64,000 bases of DNA from the NCBI RefSeq assembly GCF_001282945.1, contig NZ_CDMG01000002.1, forward strand, positions 275,039 through 339,038, written 5' to 3'. This document shows, one piece after another, positions 1 to 8,367 of this stretch. The position numbers and the translations under genes are program-made. How positions within the stretch are numbered: position 1 is the stretch's first letter; every line of letters starts with the position of its first letter. The notes under the pieces were generated by a model. That model ran no database searches. It was not told the DNA's origin and saw only the letters and a list, made by a program, of their open reading frames with translations. The DNA comes from Helicobacter ailurogastricus (GTDB lineage Bacteria; Campylobacterota; Campylobacteria; Campylobacterales; Helicobacteraceae).

Positions 1-258
1 ATCAAAATAGAGTTTTTCTTCCTTCAAGTTACCCGGATTGACGCGGGAGACATAGGCATCGGCGACCTTTTGCACATATTCATAAATCCCTTTGGTTTTT
101 TCACTATCTTTTAAAAGGGCATCGGTGAGTTGCACCACCTCTGCTTGCCAGCCCATTTTTTTGAGGTAGTCCATCATGGGCATGGTGTCGCGTCTGTGCC
201 CATCTCTGCCCTTGTCCGTGCCACCTACAGCCTCAAAAAACACCACATGTTTTTTCAT
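1..258 (-). CDS. Cj0069-like conserved protein, N-terminal part
   Basis: The minus strand reads from an ATG at 258 and runs off the window start, giving 86 codons without a stop. The N-terminus (MKKHVVFFEAVGGTDKG...) and a later AYVSRVNPGN stretch resemble, from memory, a conserved cytoplasmic Campylobacter/Helicobacter family exemplified by Cj0069. Its biochemical role is not established. A good Shine-Dalgarno (GGAGGTTTTG on the coding strand) precedes the ATG, and a TACAAT -10 box lies about 40 bases upstream. Only the first part is visible, so no domain architecture can be checked and the family call rests on the N-terminus alone. Confidence 0.6.
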   Translation of the reverse strand, partial: MKKHVVFFEAVGGTDKGRDGHRRDTMPMMDYLKKMGWQAEVVQLTDALLKDSEKTKGIYEYVQKVADAYVSRVNPGNLKEEKLYFD

Positions 259-299
259 CAAAACCTCCAAAAGATTATTGCGGTTAATCCGCTGGTGTT

Positions 300-305
300 A
301 TTGTA
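300..305 (-). promoter_or_regulatory. -10 box for the partial gene at 1-258
   Basis: TACAAT on the minus strand, 42 bases upstream of the ATG at 258, matches the sigma-80 -10 consensus used in Helicobacter. No clear -35 hexamer is seen, which is usual in this genus. Confidence 0.45.
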
Positions 306-350
306 GCAAATGGAGAGCGCAAAACTTAAACAAAAGGCTGAGGTCACACG

Positions 351-1694
351 CTAAATCTGTAAATCATAACTCACCGAAGTCATCACATAACTACGATCCT
401 GTGTGGTGGGGGCAAATTTAGGATTAGGTGCACCAAAGTAAGCGACTTTATAGCCTCTGTGCATCATCACTTCATAGCCATTGAGACGCAACATTAAGTG
501 GATGTGCTTGCCTAGGTTGTATTCGCAAGTGATCCCTAGACTTTGGGCGTTGGCTCTAGGTGCAAAGGTGAGTTTGCCAAGCAGATACCAAGCAAAGTTT
601 TTAAACTTGCCCCCCACTCTGGCGTGCACGGTTAAGGCATTGGCATCGTAAAGGTTGGTGTAAGCGTCCTCATAAGGGGTGTCGTCCGTGGTGTCAAAGG
701 ACACAGGCGAGCCATTCCAGCCTAACTGGGCATTGGAGTTGCCAAAATTCTTATACACCCCCCAGCCAGCGTAATAATCTTTGTAATACAGCCTTTGGCG
801 CACGAGCAAAGTGGCGGTGGCTGTGCCGATCAAATTGCCCCTGTAATAAGTCTTGGCTAGAGCGTGGCTATAAATGGGAAACCACGCATAGACATCGCTT
901 TGGAGTTTATACTGCCCCCGCTCAAATACAGCACTCGCTTGGATGCCCGGGGCGTTGAAGTTCTTGGGGTAAAACCAAAAGAAGGGCATGAGGGTGTAGT
1001 GCTTAGTGGTGTAAGCTAGGCTTATAGCGTGCATGCCATAATTCACCCGTCTGCCATCGCTAAACGCATAGCTCACGGGGGCGTAGAAGTCGCGGATAAA
1101 CTGGATGTTGGCTAAACCCCGCCCATAGGTGCTAAACCATCTAAGCTTGAATTGGCCTAAATGCAAAAAGAGGGTAAAGCCCTGATTGTATCCACGCAAG
1201 AACAAAGCTTCGGGGCTTAAGTAACGCCCCGCCTTGATCCCAAACATGTCTTTGTAGGTGTAGCTTAAATAGGCGTTGTATAAAATGTAGTTTTTAGCAT
1301 GCGATTCATCCTCTTCACGCACATGCCGCCAAGGAGCGTTCATTAAATAGCCCTCCCAACGCCCCATGTAATACCAGTTGGCTGGCTGGAGCACCCCGTT
1401 TTGATCTCTAAGACCCCTAGTGGAGTCGTAAGCCAGCCCGCCGATCTCCCCTCCAAGCCCCACTTCTAGTTTTTGATTCTCCACAGATTTTGGCAATAAA
1501 TTGGCATTCACTTCTAGTGCCCCGATGGTGGTTACATAGCTGCCTGTGGGGTAAAGTCCCTTGTCTGTATTGATGGGGGCATTGTTAAAGCCGATGCGCG
1601 AGAATGAGCCGACACGCCCTGAGATTTTGTAGTTAAAGGCCTGTAAGTGTGTGCTAAAAAGAGAGAGAAAAAGAGCGAGGCTTTTTCCTTTCAA
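351..1694 (-). CDS. Hof-family outer membrane protein (copy 1)
   Basis: A 447-residue secreted protein of the Helicobacter Hof outer-membrane family (OprD-like barrel, probable porin). The first 19 or so residues (start through FSTHLQA) form a signal peptide, followed by alternating aromatic and polar strands and conserved blocks such as FSRIGFNN, YYMGRWEGY, IQFIRDFYAP and HRGYKV. The start is TTG at 1694, chosen because GGAG lies just upstream and the signal peptide begins there. The next gene is a paralogue, roughly half identical by eye. The protein ends ...SYDLQI rather than in the usual terminal aromatic residue. The transported substrate is unknown. Confidence 0.85.
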   Translation of the reverse strand: MKGKSLALFLSLFSTHLQAFNYKISGRVGSFSRIGFNNAPINTDKGLYPTGSYVTTIGALEVNANLLPKSVENQKLEVGLGGEIGGLAYDSTRGLRDQNGVLQPANWYYMGRWEGYLMNAPWRHVREEDESHAKNYILYNAYLSYTYKDMFGIKAGRYLSPEALFLRGYNQGFTLFLHLGQFKLRWFSTYGRGLANIQFIRDFYAPVSYAFSDGRRVNYGMHAISLAYTTKHYTLMPFFWFYPKNFNAPGIQASAVFERGQYKLQSDVYAWFPIYSHALAKTYYRGNLIGTATATLLVRQRLYYKDYYAGWGVYKNFGNSNAQLGWNGSPVSFDTTDDTPYEDAYTNLYDANALTVHARVGGKFKNFAWYLLGKLTFAPRANAQSLGITCEYNLGKHIHLMLRLNGYEVMMHRGYKVAYFGAPNPKFAPTTQDRSYVMTSVSYDLQI

Positions 1695-1732
1695 CTGAGC
1701 TCCTTTTGTCGTGGTTGTGAAAAAAACCCGCT

Positions 1733-1738
1733 ATTGTA
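1733..1738 (-). promoter_or_regulatory. -10 box for Hof copy 1
   Basis: TACAAT on the minus strand (within TTATACAATAG) lies 39 bases upstream of the TTG start at 1694, in the short gap after the upstream paralogue. It suggests the two Hof genes do not rely on one shared promoter. Confidence 0.45.
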
Positions 1739-1750
1739 TAACAAACGCCC

Positions 1751-3106
1751 TTAAAAATCATAACCCATCGAGGTCATCACATAACTGCGATCTTGTGTGT
1801 TGGCTTGAAACTTAGGGTTATACCCGCCTGAATAATAGCCCACTTTATAGCCCCTATGCATGGTAACCTCGTAGCCATTGATTTTAAACATGAGATGGAT
1901 GTGCTTATTGAGGTCATATCTTAAAGTCAGCATGAGGCTTTTGGAGTTGGCTCTGGGTGATTGGATGATTTTGCCTAGAAGTTGCCACGAAAAGTTTTGC
2001 ACCTTAAAGCCCACATAGGCAAAAGCCGTGAGAGAGTTGGCGCTATATAGATTAGAATAAGCTTTGGCATAGGGGGTGTTGTCTTTGGTGCCAAAGGGGA
2101 TGGGCAAACCAGTCCAGCCGATACACGCGCTGGCGTTGCCAAAGTTTTTATACACCCCCCAACCAAAGTTGTAATGGTTGGCGATGTCAAAATGCTGGTA
2201 GACGAGCAGGCTAGCCGTGTCTGTCCCCACCAATGCGCTTCTAAAATATCTGTGCGCCATATAGGAGTCATAAATGGGAAACCACGCATAAAAATGGGTG
2301 TGGACTCTCCAATTGACACGGGCTAATTTAAGGTCAAGCTGCAACCCCGGGGCCGTGTAAAGCTTGGGGTAAAACCACACAAAGGGCATCACCGTGATGT
2401 GGTTGCGTTTGTAGTCGCCTCTATAGACAAAACTTAAAGAGTGTAGGCCGTAGTTGATGTGCTGGCCATCGGAGAATTTGTAGCTAATGGGGGCGTAGAA
2501 GTCGCGGATAAACTGGATGTTGGAGCGCGCCCGTCCATAGGAGCTAAACCATTGCAAACTCCAGTCGCCAAAGTGTAGAAAAAGTTGGATGCCTTGATTG
2601 TAGCCACTTAAAAACAAGGCGCGGCTGCGGTAACGCCCGAGCTTAAAGCCAAAATGATCTTTATAGCTGTAATCCAAATACAAAGTGTGGAGCACAAAGT
2701 CGCGCGTATGCATGGCGGTTTCATAGCGGGAGTGTTTCCAAGGCGCGTCCATAAAATAGCCCTCCCAACGCCCCATGTAGTAGTAGTTAGCAGGCAAAAA
2801 CCCTTTTTCTAGCCCGCTGGTGTCTGTCAAAGTTTGTGTGGAGTCGTAGGCCAAATCCCCTAATTCTGCGCCTATGGCGGCTTTGAGTTTATGATTGCTG
2901 ACAGATTTAGGCAAGAGATTGACACCCAGCTGCAAGGAAGCCACCAAAGTGACATAGCTGCCTGTGGGGTAAATGCCTTTGGCTGTGTTGATGGGGCTAT
3001 TGTTAAAACCGATGCGCGAAAACGAGCCTCCAAGTCCAGAGATTTTATAATCTAGGGTGTGGATACAATTAAAGGTGCCAAAAAGTGCTGCTAAAAGTCG
3101 TTTCAA
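1751..3106 (-). CDS. Hof-family outer membrane protein (copy 2)
   Basis: About 451 residues, a paralogue of the gene immediately downstream (351-1694). Both share the mature N-terminus YKISG..GSFSRIGFNN, the YYMGRWEGY block, IQFIRDFYAP, GWGVYKNFGN and the C-terminal TQDRSYVMTS segment. The reading frame stays open to 3187, but a TTG at 3106 gives a compact signal peptide (KRLLAALFGTFNCIHT) and a length matching the paralogue, so I prefer it. This copy ends in GYDF, with the terminal Phe expected for BAM-assembled barrels. It is divergent from the small secreted-protein gene at 3162/3199. Confidence 0.82.
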   Translation of the reverse strand: MKRLLAALFGTFNCIHTLDYKISGLGGSFSRIGFNNSPINTAKGIYPTGSYVTLVASLQLGVNLLPKSVSNHKLKAAIGAELGDLAYDSTQTLTDTSGLEKGFLPANYYYMGRWEGYFMDAPWKHSRYETAMHTRDFVLHTLYLDYSYKDHFGFKLGRYRSRALFLSGYNQGIQLFLHFGDWSLQWFSSYGRARSNIQFIRDFYAPISYKFSDGQHINYGLHSLSFVYRGDYKRNHITVMPFVWFYPKLYTAPGLQLDLKLARVNWRVHTHFYAWFPIYDSYMAHRYFRSALVGTDTASLLVYQHFDIANHYNFGWGVYKNFGNASACIGWTGLPIPFGTKDNTPYAKAYSNLYSANSLTAFAYVGFKVQNFSWQLLGKIIQSPRANSKSLMLTLRYDLNKHIHLMFKINGYEVTMHRGYKVGYYSGGYNPKFQANTQDRSYVMTSMGYDF

Positions 3107-3154
3107 AATCTTGCCCTTTTGAAAACCATCTTCACAAAATCCTAAGATTACCCA

Positions 3155-3163
3155 TGCTAGAAT
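3155..3163 (+). promoter_or_regulatory. Extended -10 (TGCTAGAAT) for the small secreted-protein gene
   Basis: TGCTAGAAT is an extended -10 element. It places the transcript start near 3170, downstream of the ATG at 3162, which argues that translation begins later, at the AAGGAG-preceded ATG at 3199. Confidence 0.4.
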
Positions 3164-3569
3164 GCAGGCGGTTTTTGATCTTACCACAAGGAGTCTTCAT
3201 GGGGCGTTTAAGCCGTTAATCTTCTTGGCTTTTTTGAGCCGTTTAAGTGCGTATGTTGAGGTTGGGTATGCTGAGGGCGCGCAAGTGCTGTTGCAACCTG
3301 TAAAATTATCGGTGCTGAGCGTCAAGGCTTTGGTAAACGCCAAAAGGCGGCAACAGCTGTTGGAGAAGCGGGCGGTGCAGGAAGCGATTTTGGCGACCGA
3401 GCAGATTCTTAAGCGTTTAGCTAATTATAAATCTTTAGATGTCCGTTCTGGACAGTACGATGGCTTCGTGGGTAAATGCCAAAAGCATATCAATATCTAT
3501 TTCCCCATCAGCAATGCCTCCACGGAGTTGCAGAGCGATTACCATGTCAGCTTCCATTGGCGCTTTTAG
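3162..3569 (+). CDS. Small predicted secreted protein, start probably frameshifted
   Basis: The open frame gives up to 135 residues. A hydrophobic export signal ([14 protein letters not shown]) is followed by a helical, Lys/Arg/Gln-rich middle and a C-terminus ending HVSFHWRF, an outer-membrane-like aromatic end. The only good ribosome site, AAGGAG at 3188-3193, serves an ATG at 3199 that is out of frame by one base and hits a stop after six codons. One extra G in the GGGG run at 3201-3204 would join that ATG to the long frame and give a normal signal peptide. Translation from ATG 3162 lacks a Shine-Dalgarno and precedes the likely transcript start. It is either a recent frameshift or a sequence error. 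No function is recognised. Confidence 0.5.
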   Translation: MQAVFDLTTRSLHGAFKPLIFLAFLSRLSAYVEVGYAEGAQVLLQPVKLSVLSVKALVNAKRRQQLLEKRAVQEAILATEQILKRLANYKSLDVRSGQYDGFVGKCQKHINIYFPISNASTELQSDYHVSFHWRF

Positions 3570-4603
3570 GCGCTCTTGGTGATGATCCCTCCGCCCAGCA
3601 CGCAATCGCCCTCGTAGATCACGAGGGCTTGGCCTAGAGCCACGCCATAGACGGGTGCGTCAAAGGTGGCTTTGATGGTTGCACCCTCAAGGCGCACTTG
3701 TGCCTTAGTGGGCGTGCTTCGGTAGCGCACTTTTACCGAGTATTCCCCCTCTTTAAAGTTTTCGGGCAAGGATTTATTTTGTGCCTCAATGTTGAACACC
3801 GCCAAATCTTGCTTTTCACCCACAATGATCTCGTTTTTAGCTGCATCAATGCCCACGACAAAATGCGGGGTGTGTGCGCCTTTCACGCTAAAGCCCTTGC
3901 GTTTGCCGATGGTGTAGTGCATATAGCCCTTGTGTGTGCCAACCACTTGTCCGCTCAAATCCCTAACTAGCCCCTCACAATCCACCTTCACATGCTCTTT
4001 GAGCGTGTCGATATAGGATTTTTCTACAAAACAGATTTCTTGCGACTCTTTGTAACTCTGTAAATCCCCCAAAAACGGCATCGCCGCTAGGGCTTTGGGC
4101 TTGATCTCACTTTTGAGTAAATCCCCTAGGGGGAAGATGAGCGCATCTATCGCCCTTTGGGGCAGGGCGTATAAAAAATAGCTCTGATCCTTGCTCAAAT
4201 CGTGCGCCTCTTTAATGCGCAACACCCCCTGCACTTCTTGTAAGCGGGCATAATGCCCCGTGGCGATTTTTTCACAGCCACGGCTTAGGGCAAACTCTAG
4301 TCCTAGCCCAAATTTCATCAAGGGGTTACACAGCGCGCATGGGTTTGGAGTCTGCCCGCTTTTATAGGTGTCTATGAAAGCTTGATAGACTTTTTCTTTA
4401 AACGCCTCTTGAAAATCCACGACCTCAAAGGGGATATTTAAAAACTTCGCGACCGCCTCGCAGTTTTTAATGTAGTGGGCGTGTTTTTCCTCTTTGCCAT
4501 GCAATTTTAAATACACCCCTAAGAGCGCGTGACCGGCTTGTTTGAGTAAATACGCGCTATAGGAGCTATCCACTCCTCCACTCATCAAAACAGCTATTTT
4601 CAT
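3566..4603 (-). CDS. mnmA: tRNA-specific 2-thiouridylase MnmA
   Basis: A 345-residue cytoplasmic enzyme that thiolates U34 of tRNA-Lys, -Glu and -Gln using ATP and sulfur relayed from a cysteine desulfurase. Visible signatures are the PP-loop ATP site SGGVDSS (residues 8-14), the nucleophilic Cys92 in the LCNPLMKFG segment, ATGHYAR, and the second catalytic Cys191 in ESQEICF. The length is normal. The stop overlaps the convergent secreted-protein gene by 4 bases. Upstream on the same strand, with no gap, is the MotE-like gene, so it is probably the last gene of that transcript. Confidence 0.97.
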   Translation of the reverse strand: MKIAVLMSGGVDSSYSAYLLKQAGHALLGVYLKLHGKEEKHAHYIKNCEAVAKFLNIPFEVVDFQEAFKEKVYQAFIDTYKSGQTPNPCALCNPLMKFGLGLEFALSRGCEKIATGHYARLQEVQGVLRIKEAHDLSKDQSYFLYALPQRAIDALIFPLGDLLKSEIKPKALAAMPFLGDLQSYKESQEICFVEKSYIDTLKEHVKVDCEGLVRDLSGQVVGTHKGYMHYTIGKRKGFSVKGAHTPHFVVGIDAAKNEIIVGEKQDLAVFNIEAQNKSLPENFKEGEYSVKVRYRSTPTKAQVRLEGATIKATFDAPVYGVALGQALVIYEGDCVLGGGIITKSA

Positions 4604-5284
4604 TTATTCATCCTCTTCTTTTGGTTTGGGGGGCGGGGGCGGGGGGGGTGGCGCTTTAAATGGAGGCCCTTTTTGCAACATTTCGGTTAAATTGGCTGCT
4701 TTTTGTGGGTCCATTTTAGCCAAAATTTTACCCATGTCCTTGGCCTCAAGTTTGGATAAAATCGTGGCGGCCTGATCGATGGGCATGTCTTGCAAAATGG
4801 GTGCGGCTTTGGAGTCTTTCATTTTGGCGTAGGTCGTGGCGACTTTAGAGCTACTCGCCTCCTTGATCTCTTTTAAAAGTTCCTCATTTTGCGCCACCAG
4901 TTTTTTTAGCTCTTTTTCCTTTTGCGCCTGCAAGTCCTTAAACGCCTTTTCTTTTGCCTCAAATTCTTTTAAGCGGGTGTCTAAAGCTTTTTCCCTTTCG
5001 GCCACTTTGGCGTTGCGCTGATCGAGCAGGCTTTGGGTCTGCTCTTGCAAATTCTGCAAGGTCAGGGCCCGCTCTTGCAAGAGCTGTAGTTGGTTACTTA
5101 GCTCCGCCTTACGGGATTCAAAAATCGCGTTGCACTGCAAAAACTGCTGAGATGAGGGGTTTGCACCCTTTGGGGTGCTTAGACTGGGGAAGGGCTTGGG
5201 CGGATTTGCTCCATTGCTTGGAATCTGGTCGGTGTCGCCTAAGAGCAGGCCCACAAAAACGGCGCAAAGGGCGAGCCTACGCAC
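4604..5284 (-). CDS. MotE-like flagellar chaperone with polyproline tail
   Basis: About 226 residues. There is an N-terminal hydrophobic segment (residues 4-16, signal anchor), a long coiled coil (about 55-142), a MotE/MgtE_N-like helical domain (about 147-205) and a Pro8 run (212-219) before an acidic tail. I choose GTG at 5284: it overlaps the fliJ stop by 8 bases and has AAGG six bases upstream, whereas a longer frame would overlap fliJ by 80 bases. Position after fliJ and purA matches the H. pylori arrangement I remember. By family, MotE helps MotC assemble, so a periplasmic motor or stator role is inferred. The proline run is encoded by C-rich tracts including a C8 homopolymer (4641-4648). 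Confidence 0.75.
   Translation of the reverse strand: MRRLALCAVFVGLLLGDTDQIPSNGANPPKPFPSLSTPKGANPSSQQFLQCNAIFESRKAELSNQLQLLQERALTLQNLQEQTQSLLDQRNAKVAEREKALDTRLKEFEAKEKAFKDLQAQKEKELKKLVAQNEELLKEIKEASSSKVATTYAKMKDSKAAPILQDMPIDQAATILSKLEAKDMGKILAKMDPQKAANLTEMLQKGPPFKAPPPPPPPPKPKEEDE
4628..4648 (-). repeat. C6-C5-C8 homopolymeric tracts in the MotE-like gene
   Basis: On the plus strand the runs are G6 (4628-4633), G5 (4635-4639) and G8 (4641-4648), each separated by a single C. They encode the Pro8 stretch. The C8 run on the coding strand is the longest homopolymer I noticed here and is the kind of tract that slips during replication. Slippage would alter only the last 8-14 residues and the stop. 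Confidence 0.7.
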
Positions 5285-5711
5285 GGCGCGCCTTGTGTTT
5301 TTGGTAAAAGACCTCAGCCCCGATCGCGTCCATTTGTTTTGCTTCTTCTTTTTCAAGTTTTTGCGCCATTTTACGCAACTCTAAAGTGTATAAATAGTGC
5401 AACTTTTCATATTCGATGCAAGCGTTTTTGTAGAGCTCTTTTAAGTGAGCGTCTATTTGCTTTAACTCGCTGATATCTGTGCCCACTTGGTCTATGGCAT
5501 AAAGATAATTTTTTTTAAGGCTGTTGCACTGGCTAAAGGCTGCGATGTTTGCTTGCATCGGCACGCTTAAGGTGTTGAGCTCGGCGATCAAGTGCTCTTG
5601 CTCTCTTTGTTTGGCGTGGATTTTGGCAAGGTTAGCAGCAATGTCGGCTTCACAGCGTTGCATGGCTTGTTTTTTCACCTGCACGAGGGCTTTAAAGGTT
5701 TTTAAGTTCAT
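5277..5711 (-). CDS. fliJ: FliJ-like flagellar export chaperone
   Basis: A 144-residue, almost entirely helical, Gln/Glu/Lys-rich protein with no signal peptide, as expected for FliJ, the soluble stalk of the flagellar type III export ATPase complex. Sequence conservation in FliJ is low. The call therefore leans on the coiled-coil pattern (for example the LEKEEAKQMDAIGAEV segment near the end) and on position between purA and the MotE-like gene, which I recall for the FliJ homologue HP0256 of H. pylori. The ATG overlaps the purA stop by 4 bases (ATGA), indicating translational coupling. Confidence 0.72.
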   Translation of the reverse strand: MNLKTFKALVQVKKQAMQRCEADIAANLAKIHAKQREQEHLIAELNTLSVPMQANIAAFSQCNSLKKNYLYAIDQVGTDISELKQIDAHLKELYKNACIEYEKLHYLYTLELRKMAQKLEKEEAKQMDAIGAEVFYQKHKARRA

Positions 5712-6916
5712 GGCAACAACACCATGTTTTCTCTCTTAGGGCTGGTAGAAACCGCGCCAATCTTGACTCCAATGATCTCTTGCAAGGCTAGGATGTATGC
5801 TTGTGCCTCTTTAGGTAAGGCGTTAAAATCGCTCACCCCCGCGCTGTTGTTCCAGCCTTTAAAGCTCTTGTAAATGGGTTTTGCTCCCTCTAAATTTGGG
5901 CTGGTATTTTCATAGCCCACGCCCACTAAAATTTCCTCTAAGCCGTCTAAAACATCCAGCTTCATTAAAGCCACTTCATCACAGCCATTGAGTCGGCAGG
6001 CGTATTTCACCGCCACCGCGTCAAAATACCCACACCGCCGTGCCCGATTTGTGGTGGTGCCAAATTCATGCCCTCTTTCTCGTAAAAATGCCCCCACTTG
6101 CCCTAAATCCTCAGTGGGGAAGGGCCCTAGCCCCACGCGGGTGCAATACGCCTTAGCCACCCCGATGATTTTACCTATGTCTTTCACACTAAGCCCGCTT
6201 CCACTGCACGCCCCAGAGGCAATCGTGGTGGAGCTGGTGACATAAGGGTAAGTGCCAAAATCCACATCGAGCATGCTCCCTTGCGCCCCCTCTAGTAGAA
6301 TTTTTTGCTGACGATCTATCGCCTCCCATAAAAGGGCAGTCGTGTCTGTGGCGTAGGGCAAAATCAAGGGCGCGTAGGCGTTTAAATAGTCTTCAAGGGC
6401 TGTCAGTGTGGGTAGATCCGGAATGTGTGCGTGTGCGCTCAAGTGTTGGGCGATCTTTTCTTTGAAAAGCTTGGGTTCTTTTAAATCCCCCACCCTAAGC
6501 CCCACACGGCCGACTTTGTCCTGATAAGCCGGGCCTATGCCTTTTTTTGTCGTACCTATGGCTCTTGTGGCATTGCCCTCTGTTCGCACATCTTGCAAGC
6601 AGTGGTGGGGCAAGATCAAATGTGCCCGCTCACTCACAAACAACCGCCCCTTTAAATCGCCAAAGGGTTTTATCTCCTCTGCTAAAGCGTCTAGTGCCAC
6701 GACCACGCCATTGCCGATCACATTTTTACACTGCGGGTAGAGCACGCCAGAGGGGATCAAGTGCAGGGCGTGGGTTTTTCCATTTGCCACAATCGTGTGT
6801 CCGGCGTTGTGCCCGCCTTGAAAACGCACCACAAAATCGTAATTAGGGGCCAGCCGATCGACTAATTTACCCTTCCCCTCATCGCCCCACTGCACCCCCA
6901 CAACTACATCAGCCAT
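5708..6916 (-). CDS. purA: Adenylosuccinate synthetase PurA
   Basis: A 402-residue enzyme catalysing GTP-dependent IMP + aspartate to adenylosuccinate, the first step from IMP to AMP. The N-terminal phosphate loop WGDEGKGK (residues 10-17) with catalytic Asp12, the GGHNAGHT segment, the GTTKKGIGPAYQDK motif and the C-terminal TTTNRARRCG block are all present. It starts at ATG 6916, 11 bases after prs, and its stop overlaps fliJ. It is the housekeeping lead gene of a purA-fliJ-motE-like-mnmA run. Confidence 0.97.
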   Translation of the reverse strand: MADVVVGVQWGDEGKGKLVDRLAPNYDFVVRFQGGHNAGHTIVANGKTHALHLIPSGVLYPQCKNVIGNGVVVALDALAEEIKPFGDLKGRLFVSERAHLILPHHCLQDVRTEGNATRAIGTTKKGIGPAYQDKVGRVGLRVGDLKEPKLFKEKIAQHLSAHAHIPDLPTLTALEDYLNAYAPLILPYATDTTALLWEAIDRQQKILLEGAQGSMLDVDFGTYPYVTSSTTIASGACSGSGLSVKDIGKIIGVAKAYCTRVGLGPFPTEDLGQVGAFLRERGHEFGTTTNRARRCGYFDAVAVKYACRLNGCDEVALMKLDVLDGLEEILVGVGYENTSPNLEGAKPIYKSFKGWNNSAGVSDFNALPKEAQAYILALQEIIGVKIGAVSTSPKRENMVLLP

Positions 6917-6927
6917 ACCAAACTCCT

Positions 6928-7863
6928 TTAGACAAAGAGCGAATGCACGCTCTCGTTGTGGTAGATCCTGCGGATCACCTCAGCAAACAAGGGGGCGACA
7001 CTCAAAACGGTGATTTTGGCGTGCTTGCCCTTGTGGGGAATCGAATTGGTGACGACCACCTCATCTAGCGCGCTCTCTTGTATCCGCTTCATGGCATTGC
7101 CGCTCAAGACCGCGTGCGTACCCACTGCCATGACCGAGTGCGCCCCCCTAGCCTTTAGCATCGCTGCCGCCTTGCAAATTGTGCCCGCCGTATCGACCAT
7201 GTCGTCTATTAAAATCACATCTCTTTTATCCACATCCCCGATAATATTCATCACCTCCGCCTCGTTTGCCCGCTCACGCCGTTTATCCACAATGACTAAA
7301 TCCAACCCCATTTGGCTAGCAAAATACCGCGCCCTTGACACCCCCCCGATGTCCGGGCTAGCCACAATGGGGTTTTTAAACGCCTTAGACATGATGTAAT
7401 CTCTAAAGACGATCGAGCCGTAAAGATTATCCACTGGGATGTTAAAAAAGCCCTGTATTTGCCCAGCGTGTAAATCCATCGTGATGATGCGATCGATTTG
7501 CACGGTTTGCATCAAATCCGCCACGAGTTTAGCGCTAATAGGCACCCTAGGCGCGGCTTTGCGATCTTGTCTGGCGTAGCCGAAATAAGGGATCACAGCA
7601 GTGATGGAGTTGGCGCTGCTACGCTTGAGCGCATCGACCATGATTAAAAGCTCCATTAAATTGTCATTGACAGGGGCGCAAGTGGGCTGGACAATACATA
7701 CATCGCGCCCGCGCACCGACTCGCTGATTTGTACATTGATCTCCCCATCGCTAAAATGCCCCAAGATGGCCTTAGACAAGCCCATATTTAAATGCCGCGC
7801 CACTTCTTTACTAAAACTTAGGTGCGCGCTCCCACTAAAGATTTTAAAACTGCGCGTTTTCAT
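6928..7863 (-). CDS. prs: Ribose-phosphate pyrophosphokinase Prs
   Basis: A 311-residue class I PRPP synthase making phosphoribosyl pyrophosphate from ribose 5-phosphate and ATP for nucleotide, NAD, His and Trp synthesis. Recognisable blocks are FSDGEINVQI near the N-terminus, YFGYARQDRK (ATP binding), the MDLHAGQIQGFF metal/ATP loop and the PRPP signature LIDDMVDTAGT. Length and order of motifs are complete. It follows the HIT gene directly, with no gap. Confidence 0.97.
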   Translation of the reverse strand: MKTRSFKIFSGSAHLSFSKEVARHLNMGLSKAILGHFSDGEINVQISESVRGRDVCIVQPTCAPVNDNLMELLIMVDALKRSSANSITAVIPYFGYARQDRKAAPRVPISAKLVADLMQTVQIDRIITMDLHAGQIQGFFNIPVDNLYGSIVFRDYIMSKAFKNPIVASPDIGGVSRARYFASQMGLDLVIVDKRRERANEAEVMNIIGDVDKRDVILIDDMVDTAGTICKAAAMLKARGAHSVMAVGTHAVLSGNAMKRIQESALDEVVVTNSIPHKGKHAKITVLSVAPLFAEVIRRIYHNESVHSLFV

Positions 7864-8358
7864 TCAAACTCCTGTAAAATAATCCGCCGCCTTTTTTTGA
7901 AGCGTGGTGTAAATCTTTTTAAAATCCACCCCATAAATGCGGGTTTGCCCGATGGTTGTCATAAAATTTGTGTCCTTGTGAAAGCGCGGGACCAAGTGCC
8001 CATGCAAGTGGGGCGCAATGCCCGCCCCTGCGGCCTCTTTAATGTTAAAGCCCAAATTCACGCCCTGCGCTCCAAAGGCATAAAGCAGTTGTAGCCCCTC
8101 ATACAGGCGTTTTTGTAGGTGCAACCACAGCTCTAGCCCCAAGAGTTCGGGGCTGTCTTTGTGCGCGTGGGGGATGATCATAAAATGCCCGGGGGTGTAG
8201 GGGTAGCGATTCATCACGACAAAACAAGATTCATCTCTAAAAAGCACATGGTTTTTCAAGTCATCCTTAGGGTTTTGGCTAATGGCACAAAAGACACAAT
8301 CAGGCGCGCCATCTCCCGTTAAATAGGGGCTGCGCCACGGGGCGTATAAATGATCCAT
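7864..8358 (-). CDS. HIT-family nucleotide-binding hydrolase
   Basis: About 164 residues with the histidine-triad motif HLHGHL (His at about 117, 119 and 121), where the middle histidine region forms the nucleotidyl intermediate in this family. A CVFC pair near residue 22 and conserved MNRYPYTPGHFMIIP are typical of the Fhit/HIT branch containing AP4A-hydrolase-like proteins. ATG 8358 is chosen because AAGGAG lies five bases upstream. It sits between murF and prs in a run with very short gaps. The exact substrate cannot be read from sequence. Confidence 0.88.
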   Translation of the reverse strand: MDHLYAPWRSPYLTGDGAPDCVFCAISQNPKDDLKNHVLFRDESCFVVMNRYPYTPGHFMIIPHAHKDSPELLGLELWLHLQKRLYEGLQLLYAFGAQGVNLGFNIKEAAGAGIAPHLHGHLVPRFHKDTNFMTTIGQTRIYGVDFKKIYTTLQKKAADYFTGV

Positions 8359-8367
8359 CACAGCTCC

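Noticed and set aside
1975-2319. 114-codon minus-strand frame inside Hof copy 2
   Set aside because: Same strand but a different frame from a complete barrel gene; a shadow.
4954-5307. 117-codon plus-strand frame over the MotE-like and fliJ genes
   Set aside because: Antisense to two well-supported coiled-coil genes, with no ribosome site and no family; it arises from their codon bias.
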